A DNA stretch of 64,000 nucleotides from contig CAWIVH010000012.1 in the NCBI GenBank assembly GCA_963839475.1, positions 124,001-188,000 of the forward strand. The letters are read 5' to 3'. Position 1 is the stretch's first letter. Each line of letters begins with the position of its first letter. Below are positions 33,583 to 43,234 of the stretch, in pieces. Source of the DNA: CAWIVH01 sp963839475. GTDB taxonomy: Bacteria; Acidobacteriota; UBA6911. The notes beneath the pieces were generated by a model that saw nothing but the letters and a program-made list of their open reading frames with translations, did not search any database and was not told the origin of the DNA. The translations under genes were made by a program, and so were the position numbers.

Positions 33583-35796
33583 ATGACCTGTTCTTTATTC
33601 TACCCCAAGAGCCCATTTGTGCAACGCATTCTCCTGCTTCTGCTCATGGCAGCTCTGCCGATCTCAGCTCAGCAACCGGCGCCCAAAACTCAGGTTCCAA
33701 CCTTCAGGGCTGCAAGCAACACGGTCCTGCTCGATCTGGTGGTAACCGACAAAAAAAACCGCCTGGTAAATGACCTGAATCAGGACGATTTTGTGGTTTA
33801 CGAAAACGAAACGGCGCAGCAGATTCAGTCCTTCTCACGGATCGGGCAAAAAGCCCAGATGCATGCCGGCACCTCGACGATGCGTGGGGAGCCGGTTTCT
33901 CCTCCTTCCTCCGCGCGCGAATCCGAAACGCCGGAGGCGCAGCCAAACTACCTTGTTTTCCTGCTGGATTATTCTACGACCGAATTTGAAAACCAGAGAT
34001 TAGTGCAGGATGCTGCACTTCATTACGTCGATAACCGGTTGGGCCCGAATGACTTGGTGGCCGTCTTTTTCCTGGGCGCCGGTTTTCGTTCTCTCCAGGG
34101 TTTTACCGGAGACCGAACCAAACTGGCTGCCGTCCTCCGAGAACGGGACGTGACGGCTTCGGGGATGGCCCAGGGCAGCGGCCTGCAAACGTTGAGTGCT
34201 GCCGATTCGAATGCCATTGCCGACGCCGGCGCCCTGGCCGCCACAGCGGGATCAGGGCCCGGTGCCGGACAAAGTGGCGCCGCCGCCGGGGCCGCGGCAG
34301 CCGCCAACTCCCAAATCTTCATCAACGCCAGAATCCAGGCGGCTCTGACATCCATGCGCTCAGCCATCACTTCGCGCACTGCCCGTGGTGTCCTTGCAGC
34401 CATCGAAGCCATAAGCCGTGCCATGGCACCCATTGCCGGCCGCAAAACCATGATCCTGTTCTCCCAGGGGTTTGTCGTCGGACCCCACATGGAGCCGGAA
34501 CTCGAGCGTGCTGTAGATGCCGCAAATAAAGCCAATGTAGCGATATATACCATCGACTCGTCGGGGCTGATCACGAAAGAGCTATCCAGCGATCTCATTC
34601 CGCAGGATCGCCTGTCGGGCATAAGCGCCAGGGGCGGCCGAAGTCGAATCCCGGCAAGCGGCGGGGAATCCCTCTTCGATCGTGCACGCGTAGCCGGCAG
34701 CGACTCCCAGGAGAGCTCTTTGCGCTATGTTGCAGCGGCCACCGGGGGTTTGGCATTCCGGAACACCAACGACCTCTCGATAAGCCTGGATCGGGTAGCC
34801 GATGACATCCACTCGCACTATGTTCTATCCTACCAGCCGGGCAATCAGGAATTTGACGGATCGTTCCGCAAAATCAGGGTCGAGGTCAAGAAACCCGGAT
34901 TCACGGTTCGAACGCGCTCGGGCTATTATTCAATCCCCCAAGGCATGGAGGGCGTTACCGGGGAGGAATACCTTCTGCTTGCACAAACACGGAAAAAGAA
35001 TGAGGCAACGCTCCCCTTCGACACCGTGTTGGGCTCATTCGCCCGGTCGGGCGGTTTGGGTCGCGTTTCGATCACGATCGAGTTGCCTGCGCGCGAGGTA
35101 GTTTTCAAGGAGACGGAAGGCGTAAAGGTCGCTGCGATTCAGATCATCGGACTCCTGCGGGGCGAAGATGGCGGAGTGTATAGCCGGGTAGGGGCTCCCG
35201 TAAACGTGAGAGCTACTCCGGAGGAGTTCAAAGTGCTTCAGCAGGGAAGCCTGAGCTTCACTAACACTGTCGATGCGCCCCCCGGACATTATAGTTTCGA
35301 AGTTCTGGTCAAAGATCAGGTTTCCGGGAAGGCTGGAGTGAGAGACTATTCCCTCACCGTCGCTCCCCTGGGCACCAGCCTATCGACGAGCAGCCTGGTT
35401 CTGAGCACCGAATTAAAAGAAGCAAAGGATTTCCAGACGGATGACTACCTGGTGATCGGCAAGGTGCGTGTTCTTCCAAGCGCCCGCAGGCAATTTAAAA
35501 ACGGGGATAACCTGGTTTATCTGTTTTGCGTCTACAACGCCAAACTGTCCGCGCTGAAGCATGCCAATCTGGTAATTCGTGCCGTACTGGAACAACCAGG
35601 CAAACAACATTCCGTAAAACTGCCGGGCGCTCATATGGAAGAGGTAAGCGAGGGCCCGATTTCGTATGTTCCAGTAGCTCGCTACGTAACTTTGAGTGGA
35701 CTGGCCTCAGGCCGATATTTCCTTTCCGTGGAAGTCGAAGATCTGGAATCGAAGCAGATTTGCCGGACACGAACTCCGTTCGAGATTCTGCCTTGA
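33583..35796 (+). CDS. VWFA-related acidobacterial protein, paralogue 1
   Basis: A 737-residue exported protein of the acidobacterial VWFA type. After the signal peptide comes a beta segment, LLDLVVTDKKNRLVNDLNQDDFVVYEN-like (about 49-75), then a von Willebrand A domain from about 122. Its metal-site motif is DYSTT (Asp129, Ser131, Thr133). A Gly/Ala-rich insertion (about 205-245) interrupts the VWA fold, which resumes at GRKTMILFSQGF. Beta-rich C-terminal domains extend to 737. GTG 33616 would give a more compact signal peptide (MQRILLLLLMAALPISAQ) and may be the true start. First of three tandem paralogues. Confidence 0.88.
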   Translation: MTCSLFYPKSPFVQRILLLLLMAALPISAQQPAPKTQVPTFRAASNTVLLDLVVTDKKNRLVNDLNQDDFVVYENETAQQIQSFSRIGQKAQMHAGTSTMRGEPVSPPSSARESETPEAQPNYLVFLLDYSTTEFENQRLVQDAALHYVDNRLGPNDLVAVFFLGAGFRSLQGFTGDRTKLAAVLRERDVTASGMAQGSGLQTLSAADSNAIADAGALAATAGSGPGAGQSGAAAGAAAAANSQIFINARIQAALTSMRSAITSRTARGVLAAIEAISRAMAPIAGRKTMILFSQGFVVGPHMEPELERAVDAANKANVAIYTIDSSGLITKELSSDLIPQDRLSGISARGGRSRIPASGGESLFDRARVAGSDSQESSLRYVAAATGGLAFRNTNDLSISLDRVADDIHSHYVLSYQPGNQEFDGSFRKIRVEVKKPGFTVRTRSGYYSIPQGMEGVTGEEYLLLAQTRKKNEATLPFDTVLGSFARSGGLGRVSITIELPAREVVFKETEGVKVAAIQIIGLLRGEDGGVYSRVGAPVNVRATPEEFKVLQQGSLSFTNTVDAPPGHYSFEVLVKDQVSGKAGVRDYSLTVAPLGTSLSTSSLVLSTELKEAKDFQTDDYLVIGKVRVLPSARRQFKNGDNLVYLFCVYNAKLSALKHANLVIRAVLEQPGKQHSVKLPGAHMEEVSEGPISYVPVARYVTLSGLASGRYFLSVEVEDLESKQICRTRTPFEILP

Positions 35797-35939
35797 AATG
35801 TTGTCCCGGTTCCTCTCCAGGCTAGCCTTCCTCGCACAAGCGATTTCACTCACGCCCGCTTTTGAACCGCGGTAAACTTAATCTGGCGATTTGTCCGCAT
35901 TAGCCGTCCAATACAGGAATGCGGAACCGGAGGTTTCGA

Positions 35940-38054
35940 GTGAAACGAACAGTTTTGATCATCGGCTGTTTCCTTTCTGCAATCATGGCTGTCCCTGCAC
36001 CCCGTCAGACTCAGGCGGAAAAGCAGTCAGGCAATCAGCCAACTGCGGCAGCCGCGGCCAGGGGAGTTTTATTGGATGTCGTGGTTACAGACAAACGCAA
36101 CCGTCTGACGCCGGGCCTGAAGGAAGAAGATTTTGCGGTATTCGAAGACAACGCGCCCCAGAAGATCCTGTCCTTTGTGTCACGCGCCGGGGCGACCCAG
36201 CCGCCCAAGGGCGCTCCGCCGTCCGTGCCGGCTACATCCAAACCGACGCAGCTGATCTTCCTGCTCGATTTCTCGACGACAGAACCGGAGAATCAGAAGC
36301 GGGTTTCTGAGGCTGCGATCCGTTTCGTCGAAAAGAGCCTGGGCCCGGATGATTACGTCGCGATCTTCTATCTTGGGACCGAATTTGGCCTGCTCCAGGA
36401 ATTCACCAATGACAAGGCGCTGCTCACCGCCGTTCTTAACCGGCGGGATGCCGGCGGAATTTCGAGAACCAAGTCTACCGGATCGCCGTCGGCCATCGGC
36501 GCCTCGGCCGCGGCAGATTCCATTCAGGCCATCAATCAGGCGCTGGCCGCCACAGGGGCAGCTGCCGGAAACGCGGCGGCGATGACCGATGTATCCACCG
36601 CGCGTGTTGGAGCGGGCGTCGGCAGCATGGGATCTGCCATCAACCAGAGGACCACGAGCGTCGTTCTCACGGCTCTTGAAGGAATCAGCCGGGCGGTTGC
36701 TCCGCTCGAAGGTCGCAAGACGCTGGTCTTGTTCTCCCAGGGGTTTTCTCCGGGCCCGCAGCAGGAACCCGAGATGCGCCGGGCCATCGATACCGTCAAC
36801 AAATCCAACGTTTCGATCTACACCGTGGAAGCCAGCGGACTCAAGGGACCGGGAGAGGGATTGAACCGCCTGGACAATTACAGTGCCCAATCAGGTGCCG
36901 GACGTGTCGGCGCCGTAACCGGCGAATCGATTTTCGACAAAGCCAGAAGCTCCAGCGACGATTCCCGAGATAGCGCACTACGCTATCTCGCAGAATCGAC
37001 CGGGGGGATTCCGTTCCGTAATATGAACGATCTCACCATCAGCCTCGACCGGGTCCTGCAGGATATGAAGAGCTATTACACGCTGATATACCAGCCGACG
37101 AACCAGGCACTGGACGGCAAATTCCGGAGCATCCGCGTCGAGGTCAAGAAAAGCGGATTGACCGCCCGAACCCGATCGGGCTACATCGCTGCCTTGGTTG
37201 CAGCCAAACCGGAGCCACTTTCAGAAGAGGAGAGCCAGTTAATGGCCGCGGCAAGAAGCGGCGCAACTCCCCTTCCCTTCGATGTATCCCTGGCCCAGTT
37301 CCAGGCAGGCGATCAACGCTTTCGCGTTCCCGTGACTTTCGAAATACCTGGCCGAGACCTTCAATTCGGCCAGACAGGTGATAAGCGCTCCGCATCTCTT
37401 TTACTGGTGGGATTGGTTCGCGACAAGGATGGGAACATAGTGATGCGCGTAGGCACACCCGTAACCGTTTCAGCCACGGAGGAGGAGTACAAAGTGCTGG
37501 CGAATGGAAGCGTCAGCTTCACCAACACTATCGAACTCGCAGCCGGCCAATATAGCTTCGAGGCTTTTGTCCGGGATCAGGGCTCCGCCCGGGGATCTGT
37601 TCGCGATTACAGTCTTAATTTGACATTGCCCGGAGACAAACTTGCCTCAAGCTCCATAGTCCTAGGATCGCAGGCAGATCCCCTGCGCCCGGAGGAGCAG
37701 GAAGCCGAACTCGTACTGGGAAAAGCGCGGCTTATTCCCAGCGCCGGTCGCAGATTCAAGAATGGGGAGAACCTCATTTACCTGTTCAACGTATACAACT
37801 TCAGCACCGGTGCTGAAAAAAAGCCAAACCTGGAGGTGCGGCCGGTCATTGAAAAACCCGGGTCCGCTCCCGTAAAGCTGCCGACCTACAGTGTGGATCA
37901 AATGGATGCGGAACCTGTGGTACACGCGACCGTTGGACGCTTTGTATCCATAAAAGGATTGACCCCCGGAAGATACTTCTTCGTTGCTGAAGTGGAAGAC
38001 CTGAATACCAAACAGATCTGTCGCGCACGTACTTCCTTTGAAATTGTTCCCTGA
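35940..38054 (+). CDS. VWFA-related acidobacterial protein, paralogue 2
   Basis: A 704-residue paralogue with the same layout as its neighbours: signal peptide (MKRTVLIIGCFLSAIMAVPA), VVVTDKRNRLTPGLKEEDF segment, VWA domain with DFSTT (Asp110, Ser112, Thr114), an Ala/Gly-rich insertion, a GRKTLVLFSQGF strand and C-terminal beta domains ending with a FSTGAEKKPNLEVRPV region. The frame opens at ATG 35919, but GTG 35940 is preceded by GGAGG with 6-nt spacing and gives the better signal peptide. It probably acts in the cell envelope, binding a partner through the metal site. Confidence 0.88.
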   Translation: MKRTVLIIGCFLSAIMAVPAPRQTQAEKQSGNQPTAAAAARGVLLDVVVTDKRNRLTPGLKEEDFAVFEDNAPQKILSFVSRAGATQPPKGAPPSVPATSKPTQLIFLLDFSTTEPENQKRVSEAAIRFVEKSLGPDDYVAIFYLGTEFGLLQEFTNDKALLTAVLNRRDAGGISRTKSTGSPSAIGASAAADSIQAINQALAATGAAAGNAAAMTDVSTARVGAGVGSMGSAINQRTTSVVLTALEGISRAVAPLEGRKTLVLFSQGFSPGPQQEPEMRRAIDTVNKSNVSIYTVEASGLKGPGEGLNRLDNYSAQSGAGRVGAVTGESIFDKARSSSDDSRDSALRYLAESTGGIPFRNMNDLTISLDRVLQDMKSYYTLIYQPTNQALDGKFRSIRVEVKKSGLTARTRSGYIAALVAAKPEPLSEEESQLMAAARSGATPLPFDVSLAQFQAGDQRFRVPVTFEIPGRDLQFGQTGDKRSASLLLVGLVRDKDGNIVMRVGTPVTVSATEEEYKVLANGSVSFTNTIELAAGQYSFEAFVRDQGSARGSVRDYSLNLTLPGDKLASSSIVLGSQADPLRPEEQEAELVLGKARLIPSAGRRFKNGENLIYLFNVYNFSTGAEKKPNLEVRPVIEKPGSAPVKLPTYSVDQMDAEPVVHATVGRFVSIKGLTPGRYFFVAEVEDLNTKQICRARTSFEIVP

Positions 38055-38177
38055 GGCGGCATGCCATACCATGGAAATCCCGGCTCGCGCATTCCGGTCG
38101 GATTCTGAAGCATCTGATTGCAAGGGCCGAATCAAGAGCGCTTGCGACATTATCGATCGCCGGACGGGGCAAAGGTC

Positions 38178-40310
38178 ATGAAAGCAAGGATTGGAATATT
38201 TCTGCTTGCCTGCACGGGAATTCTCGGAGCGGTATCAGCTCAAAAAATCGAGCAGCTGCGAATTACGACCAATACGGTCCTCGTTGACGTGGTGGCCACC
38301 GACAAAAACAACCGGCATGTCCTCGACCTGCGCAAAGAGGAGCTGCAGGTCCTGGAGAACGATATCCAGCAGGAAGTCGATTCCTGCGAACCCGTCCATA
38401 AGCCGGGCACGGCGAAGATCGAAACCTTGCCCGGCATGCCGCCCGAGTCCGGCAGCAGGGTGATCCATGCTTCAAAAGAGGCCCTCGGGAATCTGATGGT
38501 GATACTGCTCGACTATGCCACCGTCGAGTATATCCACCAGGACCGGGTCCGGAAAGCAGCCATCCGTTATGTTCGCGAAAGCATGCATCCGAGCGATGTC
38601 CTGGCGGTTTTTCGTGTCGGGTCCTCGTTCAATCTGGTTCAGGATTTCACCTCGGATAAGGAAAAACTGGTGGCAGCACTGGAAAAACTCGATGCGACGG
38701 GCAGCAAATTTGCCTTCGACCAGGCAAAAGCGGCCTGGGATGCTCAGAATGCCCAGGGCCGTATCCGTACACTGATATCCAATATCGATTCCCTGCGGGC
38801 CAATCCCTCCTCCTATGGCGCCTCGGTCTCCCTTGCCATCGAAATCCTCGATCGTCAACGCGATATGGTCGAGAATTTGGAGGCGCGGGCATTCGCCGAA
38901 CTTTCTCAAAGCCGGCAAATGCAGGCCAGACCCGTAATCGCGGCAATTGAAGCGATCGCCCTGGCGCTGCGGAGGTATCAAGGCCGGAAAACCCTGATTC
39001 TGTTTTCAGAGGGCTTTTCCGTCGGGCTGGCCCTCGAAAAATCGCTATACCATGCCGTCGATCTGGCCAACAAATCCAATACCGCCATCTATGCGATTGA
39101 CGGAGCAGGTCTGAGGCATAAGGAGCCTGTCGCAGACGGAGAGCTTTACGACATCAGCGCTCTGAAGCCGGGTGACCGGGCGCGAGCGAATATGGGAATT
39201 TCACAATTCGACCGCGCACGCGAAGTCGGCAGCGACCAGACGGACAGCACCCTCCGATTCATGACCGCCGCCACCGGCGGGGTCTTGATCCGGCACACGA
39301 ACGATCTCTTCGGGGCGCTTCAGCGCATAGACAACGATATTCGCGGTTATTACATTCTCAGCTATCGGCCGTCGAATACAATATTCGACGGAGCATTCCG
39401 CACGATAAAAGTGAGAACCAACAGGCCCGGAGTTACCTTGCGTTTTCGCCAGGGCTATTTCGCAATCCCCCCCGCTGCCTCGCTTTTATTGCCGGACGAA
39501 TATGCCGACCTGCTGAATGTCAGAAACGGCCGGATTACTTCGGATGAAAAAGTGGTGGACGTCCAGGCATACACCTTTCTGGGAGAACACGGACGATCCC
39601 GAGTCATGCTGAGCATCGAATTCCCCGCAGAATTGGCTGAAAGCCAATCCGCCGAAAACGGCATGGTTTTGTACCCTAAAGTGCTCGGCACTGTGCTGGA
39701 TCAAAACGGGGAGATTGTCAGCAGTTTCCGAAGCCCTTCAAAGGTGAGCCTGGCAAGGGAGGCCTCCCATGAACCCGCGCAACAGATGGTTTCCCTGGTT
39801 AACGAATTGTCGCTGGCCCCGGGTCAATATTCAGTGGAGGTGTATGTCGGGACGAAAGAAAAACACCGGGTTGGCTACCAGACAAGAAGCCTGAATCTGG
39901 AGGATCACGAAAACCAGTTCACTCTCAGCAGCATTGTCCTGAGCAACCGGTCCAGTTTGAATGGGAGCACCTCCCGGATGGAACATTTTCCATCTGCAAC
40001 TCATCGTTTCCGAAACAGTGACAAAGTCATTTTCTATCTTTACGCCTACAACCCACCCTCGGGCGCCGGTGATGAGGCCGCCCTGGATATATCGGCGATC
40101 GTCCGGAATGATACCCGGTCTATAACGGCTCAATTGGAACCGTTCACGGTAACCCGATTCGAATCAACGGGAGTGCCCCACGCGGTAGTGAGCCGCTTTG
40201 TCGATATGGCGAATCTTCCGCTTGGCCGATACCAGCTGGAGACGCGGGTGACGGACCGTCATTCCGGCAAAACCGCAACCGCGCAGACGGCCTTCACCGT
40301 AGTCCGGTAA
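38178..40310 (+). CDS. VWFA-related acidobacterial protein, paralogue 3, degenerate metal site
   Basis: A 710-residue member of the same tandem set with a signal peptide (MKARIGIFLLACTGILGAVSAQ). The layout matches the other two, but the VWA metal motif reads DYATV (Asp112, Ala114, Val116) instead of DxSxT, so metal-dependent binding is probably weakened or lost. In place of the Gly/Ala-rich insert it has a charged helical stretch (about 170-260, KLDATGSKFAFDQAKAAWD). The frame opens at 38118, but ATG 38178 follows AAAGGTC and fits the signal peptide. This looks like a diverged subunit of a VWA set rather than a recent duplicate. Confidence 0.87.
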   Translation: MKARIGIFLLACTGILGAVSAQKIEQLRITTNTVLVDVVATDKNNRHVLDLRKEELQVLENDIQQEVDSCEPVHKPGTAKIETLPGMPPESGSRVIHASKEALGNLMVILLDYATVEYIHQDRVRKAAIRYVRESMHPSDVLAVFRVGSSFNLVQDFTSDKEKLVAALEKLDATGSKFAFDQAKAAWDAQNAQGRIRTLISNIDSLRANPSSYGASVSLAIEILDRQRDMVENLEARAFAELSQSRQMQARPVIAAIEAIALALRRYQGRKTLILFSEGFSVGLALEKSLYHAVDLANKSNTAIYAIDGAGLRHKEPVADGELYDISALKPGDRARANMGISQFDRAREVGSDQTDSTLRFMTAATGGVLIRHTNDLFGALQRIDNDIRGYYILSYRPSNTIFDGAFRTIKVRTNRPGVTLRFRQGYFAIPPAASLLLPDEYADLLNVRNGRITSDEKVVDVQAYTFLGEHGRSRVMLSIEFPAELAESQSAENGMVLYPKVLGTVLDQNGEIVSSFRSPSKVSLAREASHEPAQQMVSLVNELSLAPGQYSVEVYVGTKEKHRVGYQTRSLNLEDHENQFTLSSIVLSNRSSLNGSTSRMEHFPSATHRFRNSDKVIFYLYAYNPPSGAGDEAALDISAIVRNDTRSITAQLEPFTVTRFESTGVPHAVVSRFVDMANLPLGRYQLETRVTDRHSGKTATAQTAFTVVR

Positions 40311-40313
40311 CAT

Positions 40314-40345
40314 AGTTCGCAGTTCGCAGCGTCAGTTCGCAGTGG
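40314..40345. repeat. CAGTTCG heptamer arm, left of the four-helix-bundle gene
   Basis: Three CAGTTCG copies begin four bases after the stop of the third VWA gene. Their inverted counterpart lies at 40899-40932, so the pair encloses the four-helix-bundle gene. Confidence 0.75.
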
Positions 40346-40470
40346 ACGCGGTCAACACATCCGTCTTCAGGCTGATTGAATGGACTGAGTTTATCGGTTT
40401 GAAGTCAAAAGAGTGGCTCAATCGAATGTCGGGTTGATTGTATGTAGGTAGATGAACCGGAGATTCGATC

Positions 40471-40860
40471 ATGGAGTCTAAAACCTACCGGCAGCTGACC
40501 GTCTGGCAGAAGGCGATGGATCTGGTCCAGATGGTTTACATTGCAACAAAAAAGTTTCCGACCGAGGAGAGGTTTGGGCTTACCTCTCAACTTCGAAGAG
40601 CTGCCGTCTCGATTCCATCAAATATAGCTGAAGGACAGGGGAGAAAATCGGAGTCGGAGTTTTCCCATTTCATTTCGATTGCTTACGGCTCGCTTCGCGA
40701 AACTGAGACTCAACTCTTCATTGCTGTTCGGCTTGGCTATCTTGAACAAAGTGAAGCAAATGCGGTCCTGAGTCTGGCGGGCGAGGTTGGCAGGCTTCTC
40801 AATGGTCTCGCAAAATCACTTCGCCGTCCGCACGCCGCACGCTGCCTGCTCTCAGACTAA
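40471..40860 (+). CDS. Four-helix bundle protein (S23/IVP family)
   Basis: A 129-residue all-helical cytosolic protein. LTVWQKAMDLVQMVYIATKKFP and LTSQLRRAAVSIPSNIAEGQGR are the hallmark blocks of the four-helix-bundle family first seen encoded in 23S rRNA intervening sequences; here it is free-standing. Family members form pentamers and have no known function, though some accompany reverse transcriptases in diversity-generating retroelements (Avd). No reverse transcriptase or template repeat is present here. GGAG precedes ATG 40471. It is bracketed by inverted CAGTTCG heptamer arms. Confidence 0.9.
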   Translation: MESKTYRQLTVWQKAMDLVQMVYIATKKFPTEERFGLTSQLRRAAVSIPSNIAEGQGRKSESEFSHFISIAYGSLRETETQLFIAVRLGYLEQSEANAVLSLAGEVGRLLNGLAKSLRRPHAARCLLSD

Positions 40861-40898
40861 ATCCATTCCATCAACCTGAATAAAGATCATGCTGCGAT

Positions 40899-40932
40899 GT
40901 CAACTGCGAACTGATACTGCGAACTGCGAACC
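40899..40932. repeat. CGAACTG heptamer arm, right of the four-helix-bundle gene
   Basis: Copies of CGAACTG end three bases before the stop of the reverse-strand TPR gene. They are complementary to the arm at 40314-40345. Confidence 0.75.
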
Positions 40933-40934
40933 AA

Positions 40935-43214
40935 TCAGGGCTCGGAAGGGGACCGTCCTTTCAGCTCCTGATAATGTTCAAGGGCCTTCTGGGCTGCCTC
41001 CTCGCGGCCGACTTTCACATAAGCCCGGTAAAGCTGGTAAAAAATATAGGATTTTTGAGGCTCCAGCGACGCGGCCATTTCGAGATTGGCTACCGACGGG
41101 GGCAGGTTCCCGTTTTCGAGTTGGATTTTCCCCAACTGGTATAAGGCTTCGGCGTGCCGCGGATTCATTTGAATCACTTCCTGCAGCAAAGGAACCGCCT
41201 TTTCTTTTTCATTTTTTAAAATGTCAACAAAGGCGACGTGATATTTGGCCTGAATGTGGTTGGGATTTCTTTTGAGTTCCAATTCGAATCTTTGAATCGC
41301 CTCATCGAATTTGGACATGCGCAGGTAGGCCATTCCAGAGAAGAACTGGACATCCACAAGGTCCGGCTTGGTGGATAGCGCCTTGTCGAAAAACTCAATG
41401 GCCTGGCGGTATTCACCGTTCTGGGCAAAAATCTGGCCCTTCAGCGCAAGAAGTTCCGCCATATTGGGCGCAACAACCAGGAGCTTTTCCACAATCGGCT
41501 GAGCTTCCTGGACGCGGTTCAGTTGCACCAGCGCCAACACCAGGGAGTAACTGGTCTGCGGGTCCTTCTCAGGGGCATCACCCACCACTTTCAAGAACAT
41601 CTCTGCCGCGCGGCCATAATCTTTGGTCATGAAGCACACGATGCCGAGAAGTCGGGCGGCGGCCGTATTTTTGGGATCCTGCTCCACAGCCTTCTCCAAT
41701 GCCGGCAAGGCTTCCCTGAAGGCCTTCTGGCGGTAATATGCCAGTCCCAAATTGTAGTAAAGGTCCTGGATGGTGCCGTTCCAGCCGGCGGCCAGGTGGA
41801 AATATTCGATCGCCTTGGGAAGGTCGGACTTCGATGCATACAGCAAAGCAATACCGTTATAGGCTGTAGCGGTCATGCGGGCCAAAACCGGCTGAGCAGC
41901 CTTCAGCCGTTGCTGCTCCTCGGGTTCAATGGGTTCCTCAATAAGGGCCAACCCCATTTCCTCGGATTTGTCCAGGTCTCGCCCGGAGATCGTATCCAAA
42001 GGCAACTGCGGCATCGTCTCGAGCTTGGAGCGATCCTCCTCCGCATTCTGCAGTTGAATGCTTTGAGCCATTTGGGACTGTTCCTGCGCCTCCTTGGTTT
42101 TGCCGAGCCGCAGCAGGCATCGTGAGAGCTGGTAGTGAACAGCTGCTTTGCTGCGCAGGTCAGTCGAGGCATCTGAAACTTCGATAGCTTTTTGGAGCTC
42201 GGGAACGGCTTCCTGGCATTCCTGAGCCACCGCAAGAACAAGACCAAGGTAATACCGGGCTTTGAAGTTGCGGGGGTCCAGTTCAATGGCTCTTCGAAGG
42301 TAAACGACGCTCTGGGTAAAGTTCCTTTTGCGCGCATGAATGACGCCGATGAAAAATTGGGACGGAAATTCGTTCGGATGTGCTTGTGCTTCTATTTTGA
42401 ATTCCTCAAGTGCTTTATCGATATCCGGATTGGCTTCGGCAGCGAGATAGGTCAATCCCATATAATAATGAAGACGAGGGAAATTGGGGTCCAAAGCAAG
42501 CGCTTTCTGAAATTCGGCCAGGGCCAGGTCGACCTGGCGGATTTCGCGGTAGGCCCTGCCGAAAAGGAGATGTATCTGCGGCGTATCGCCGACAGTCTCT
42601 GTCATTTTTTGGAAGAGTTTTTTCACCTCCTCGAGCTGGCCCATATTCATATATGCCAGCGCGAGGGCGTAAAATGTCGCCGGGTCCTCTTTCACCCGGT
42701 TGGCCCCCCCAAGTTCTACGATTGCTTCGGGATATTTTTTTTGCAGGAGATAGATTTTGCCGAGCAACCTCCGGGCATTGGCATTGAAGGGATTCAGGTC
42801 CAGGAGCTTCTGCGCAACGGCGATCGCTTTTTCATAGGACCCCGACCTCAAATAGGTCACGCCGAGCCCCATCAGCCCTTCTTCCGAAGTCGCGATCGCC
42901 TGGACACATTCGCTGAAAGCACGCTCAGCCGCCGGGTAATCCGACAGGCGGGAATAAATAGCCCCGAGCCGGGAAAGCGACAATCCCAACACAAATCGGT
43001 ATTCGCTTTCGGCTCGGATGACCTCCCCGCGCTGCTCTGCCTTCCGGGCATTCTCAAACCTGGCGCTTATTTCCTCCTCAACGTTCGTCTGCGCCCACAG
43101 GCCCGGCGGATACATCCACAGCAGGCATAATCCGGCCAAGACACACCATGGCAGGCGCTTCGAGCGATTTTCTAGTTTTATGCCCCGGTTTTCTTGTTGA
43201 GCCAAGATCTCCAA
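40935..43214 (-). CDS. Large exported TPR-repeat protein
   Basis: A 759-residue protein with an N-terminal signal or anchor (about 22-42, WCVLAGLCLLWMYPPGLWAQ) followed by about eighteen TPRs to the C-terminus. A charged break lies around 375-425 (LETMPQLPLDTISGRDLDKSEE). The start is TTG at 43214, supported by GGGAG with 8-nt spacing on the reverse strand; there is no ATG near the signal sequence. It probably scaffolds envelope proteins. The flavour of the TPRs resembles the 32235-33575 protein and the TPR tails of the other genes in this region. Confidence 0.86.
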   Translation of the reverse strand: MEILAQQENRGIKLENRSKRLPWCVLAGLCLLWMYPPGLWAQTNVEEEISARFENARKAEQRGEVIRAESEYRFVLGLSLSRLGAIYSRLSDYPAAERAFSECVQAIATSEEGLMGLGVTYLRSGSYEKAIAVAQKLLDLNPFNANARRLLGKIYLLQKKYPEAIVELGGANRVKEDPATFYALALAYMNMGQLEEVKKLFQKMTETVGDTPQIHLLFGRAYREIRQVDLALAEFQKALALDPNFPRLHYYMGLTYLAAEANPDIDKALEEFKIEAQAHPNEFPSQFFIGVIHARKRNFTQSVVYLRRAIELDPRNFKARYYLGLVLAVAQECQEAVPELQKAIEVSDASTDLRSKAAVHYQLSRCLLRLGKTKEAQEQSQMAQSIQLQNAEEDRSKLETMPQLPLDTISGRDLDKSEEMGLALIEEPIEPEEQQRLKAAQPVLARMTATAYNGIALLYASKSDLPKAIEYFHLAAGWNGTIQDLYYNLGLAYYRQKAFREALPALEKAVEQDPKNTAAARLLGIVCFMTKDYGRAAEMFLKVVGDAPEKDPQTSYSLVLALVQLNRVQEAQPIVEKLLVVAPNMAELLALKGQIFAQNGEYRQAIEFFDKALSTKPDLVDVQFFSGMAYLRMSKFDEAIQRFELELKRNPNHIQAKYHVAFVDILKNEKEKAVPLLQEVIQMNPRHAEALYQLGKIQLENGNLPPSVANLEMAASLEPQKSYIFYQLYRAYVKVGREEAAQKALEHYQELKGRSPSEP

Positions 43215-43234
43215 CCGTGTTGCTCCCGCAAGTC

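Noticed and set aside
40471..40860. Avd of a diversity-generating retroelement
   Set aside because: No reverse transcriptase and no template/variable repeat pair nearby; only the four-helix-bundle gene is seen.
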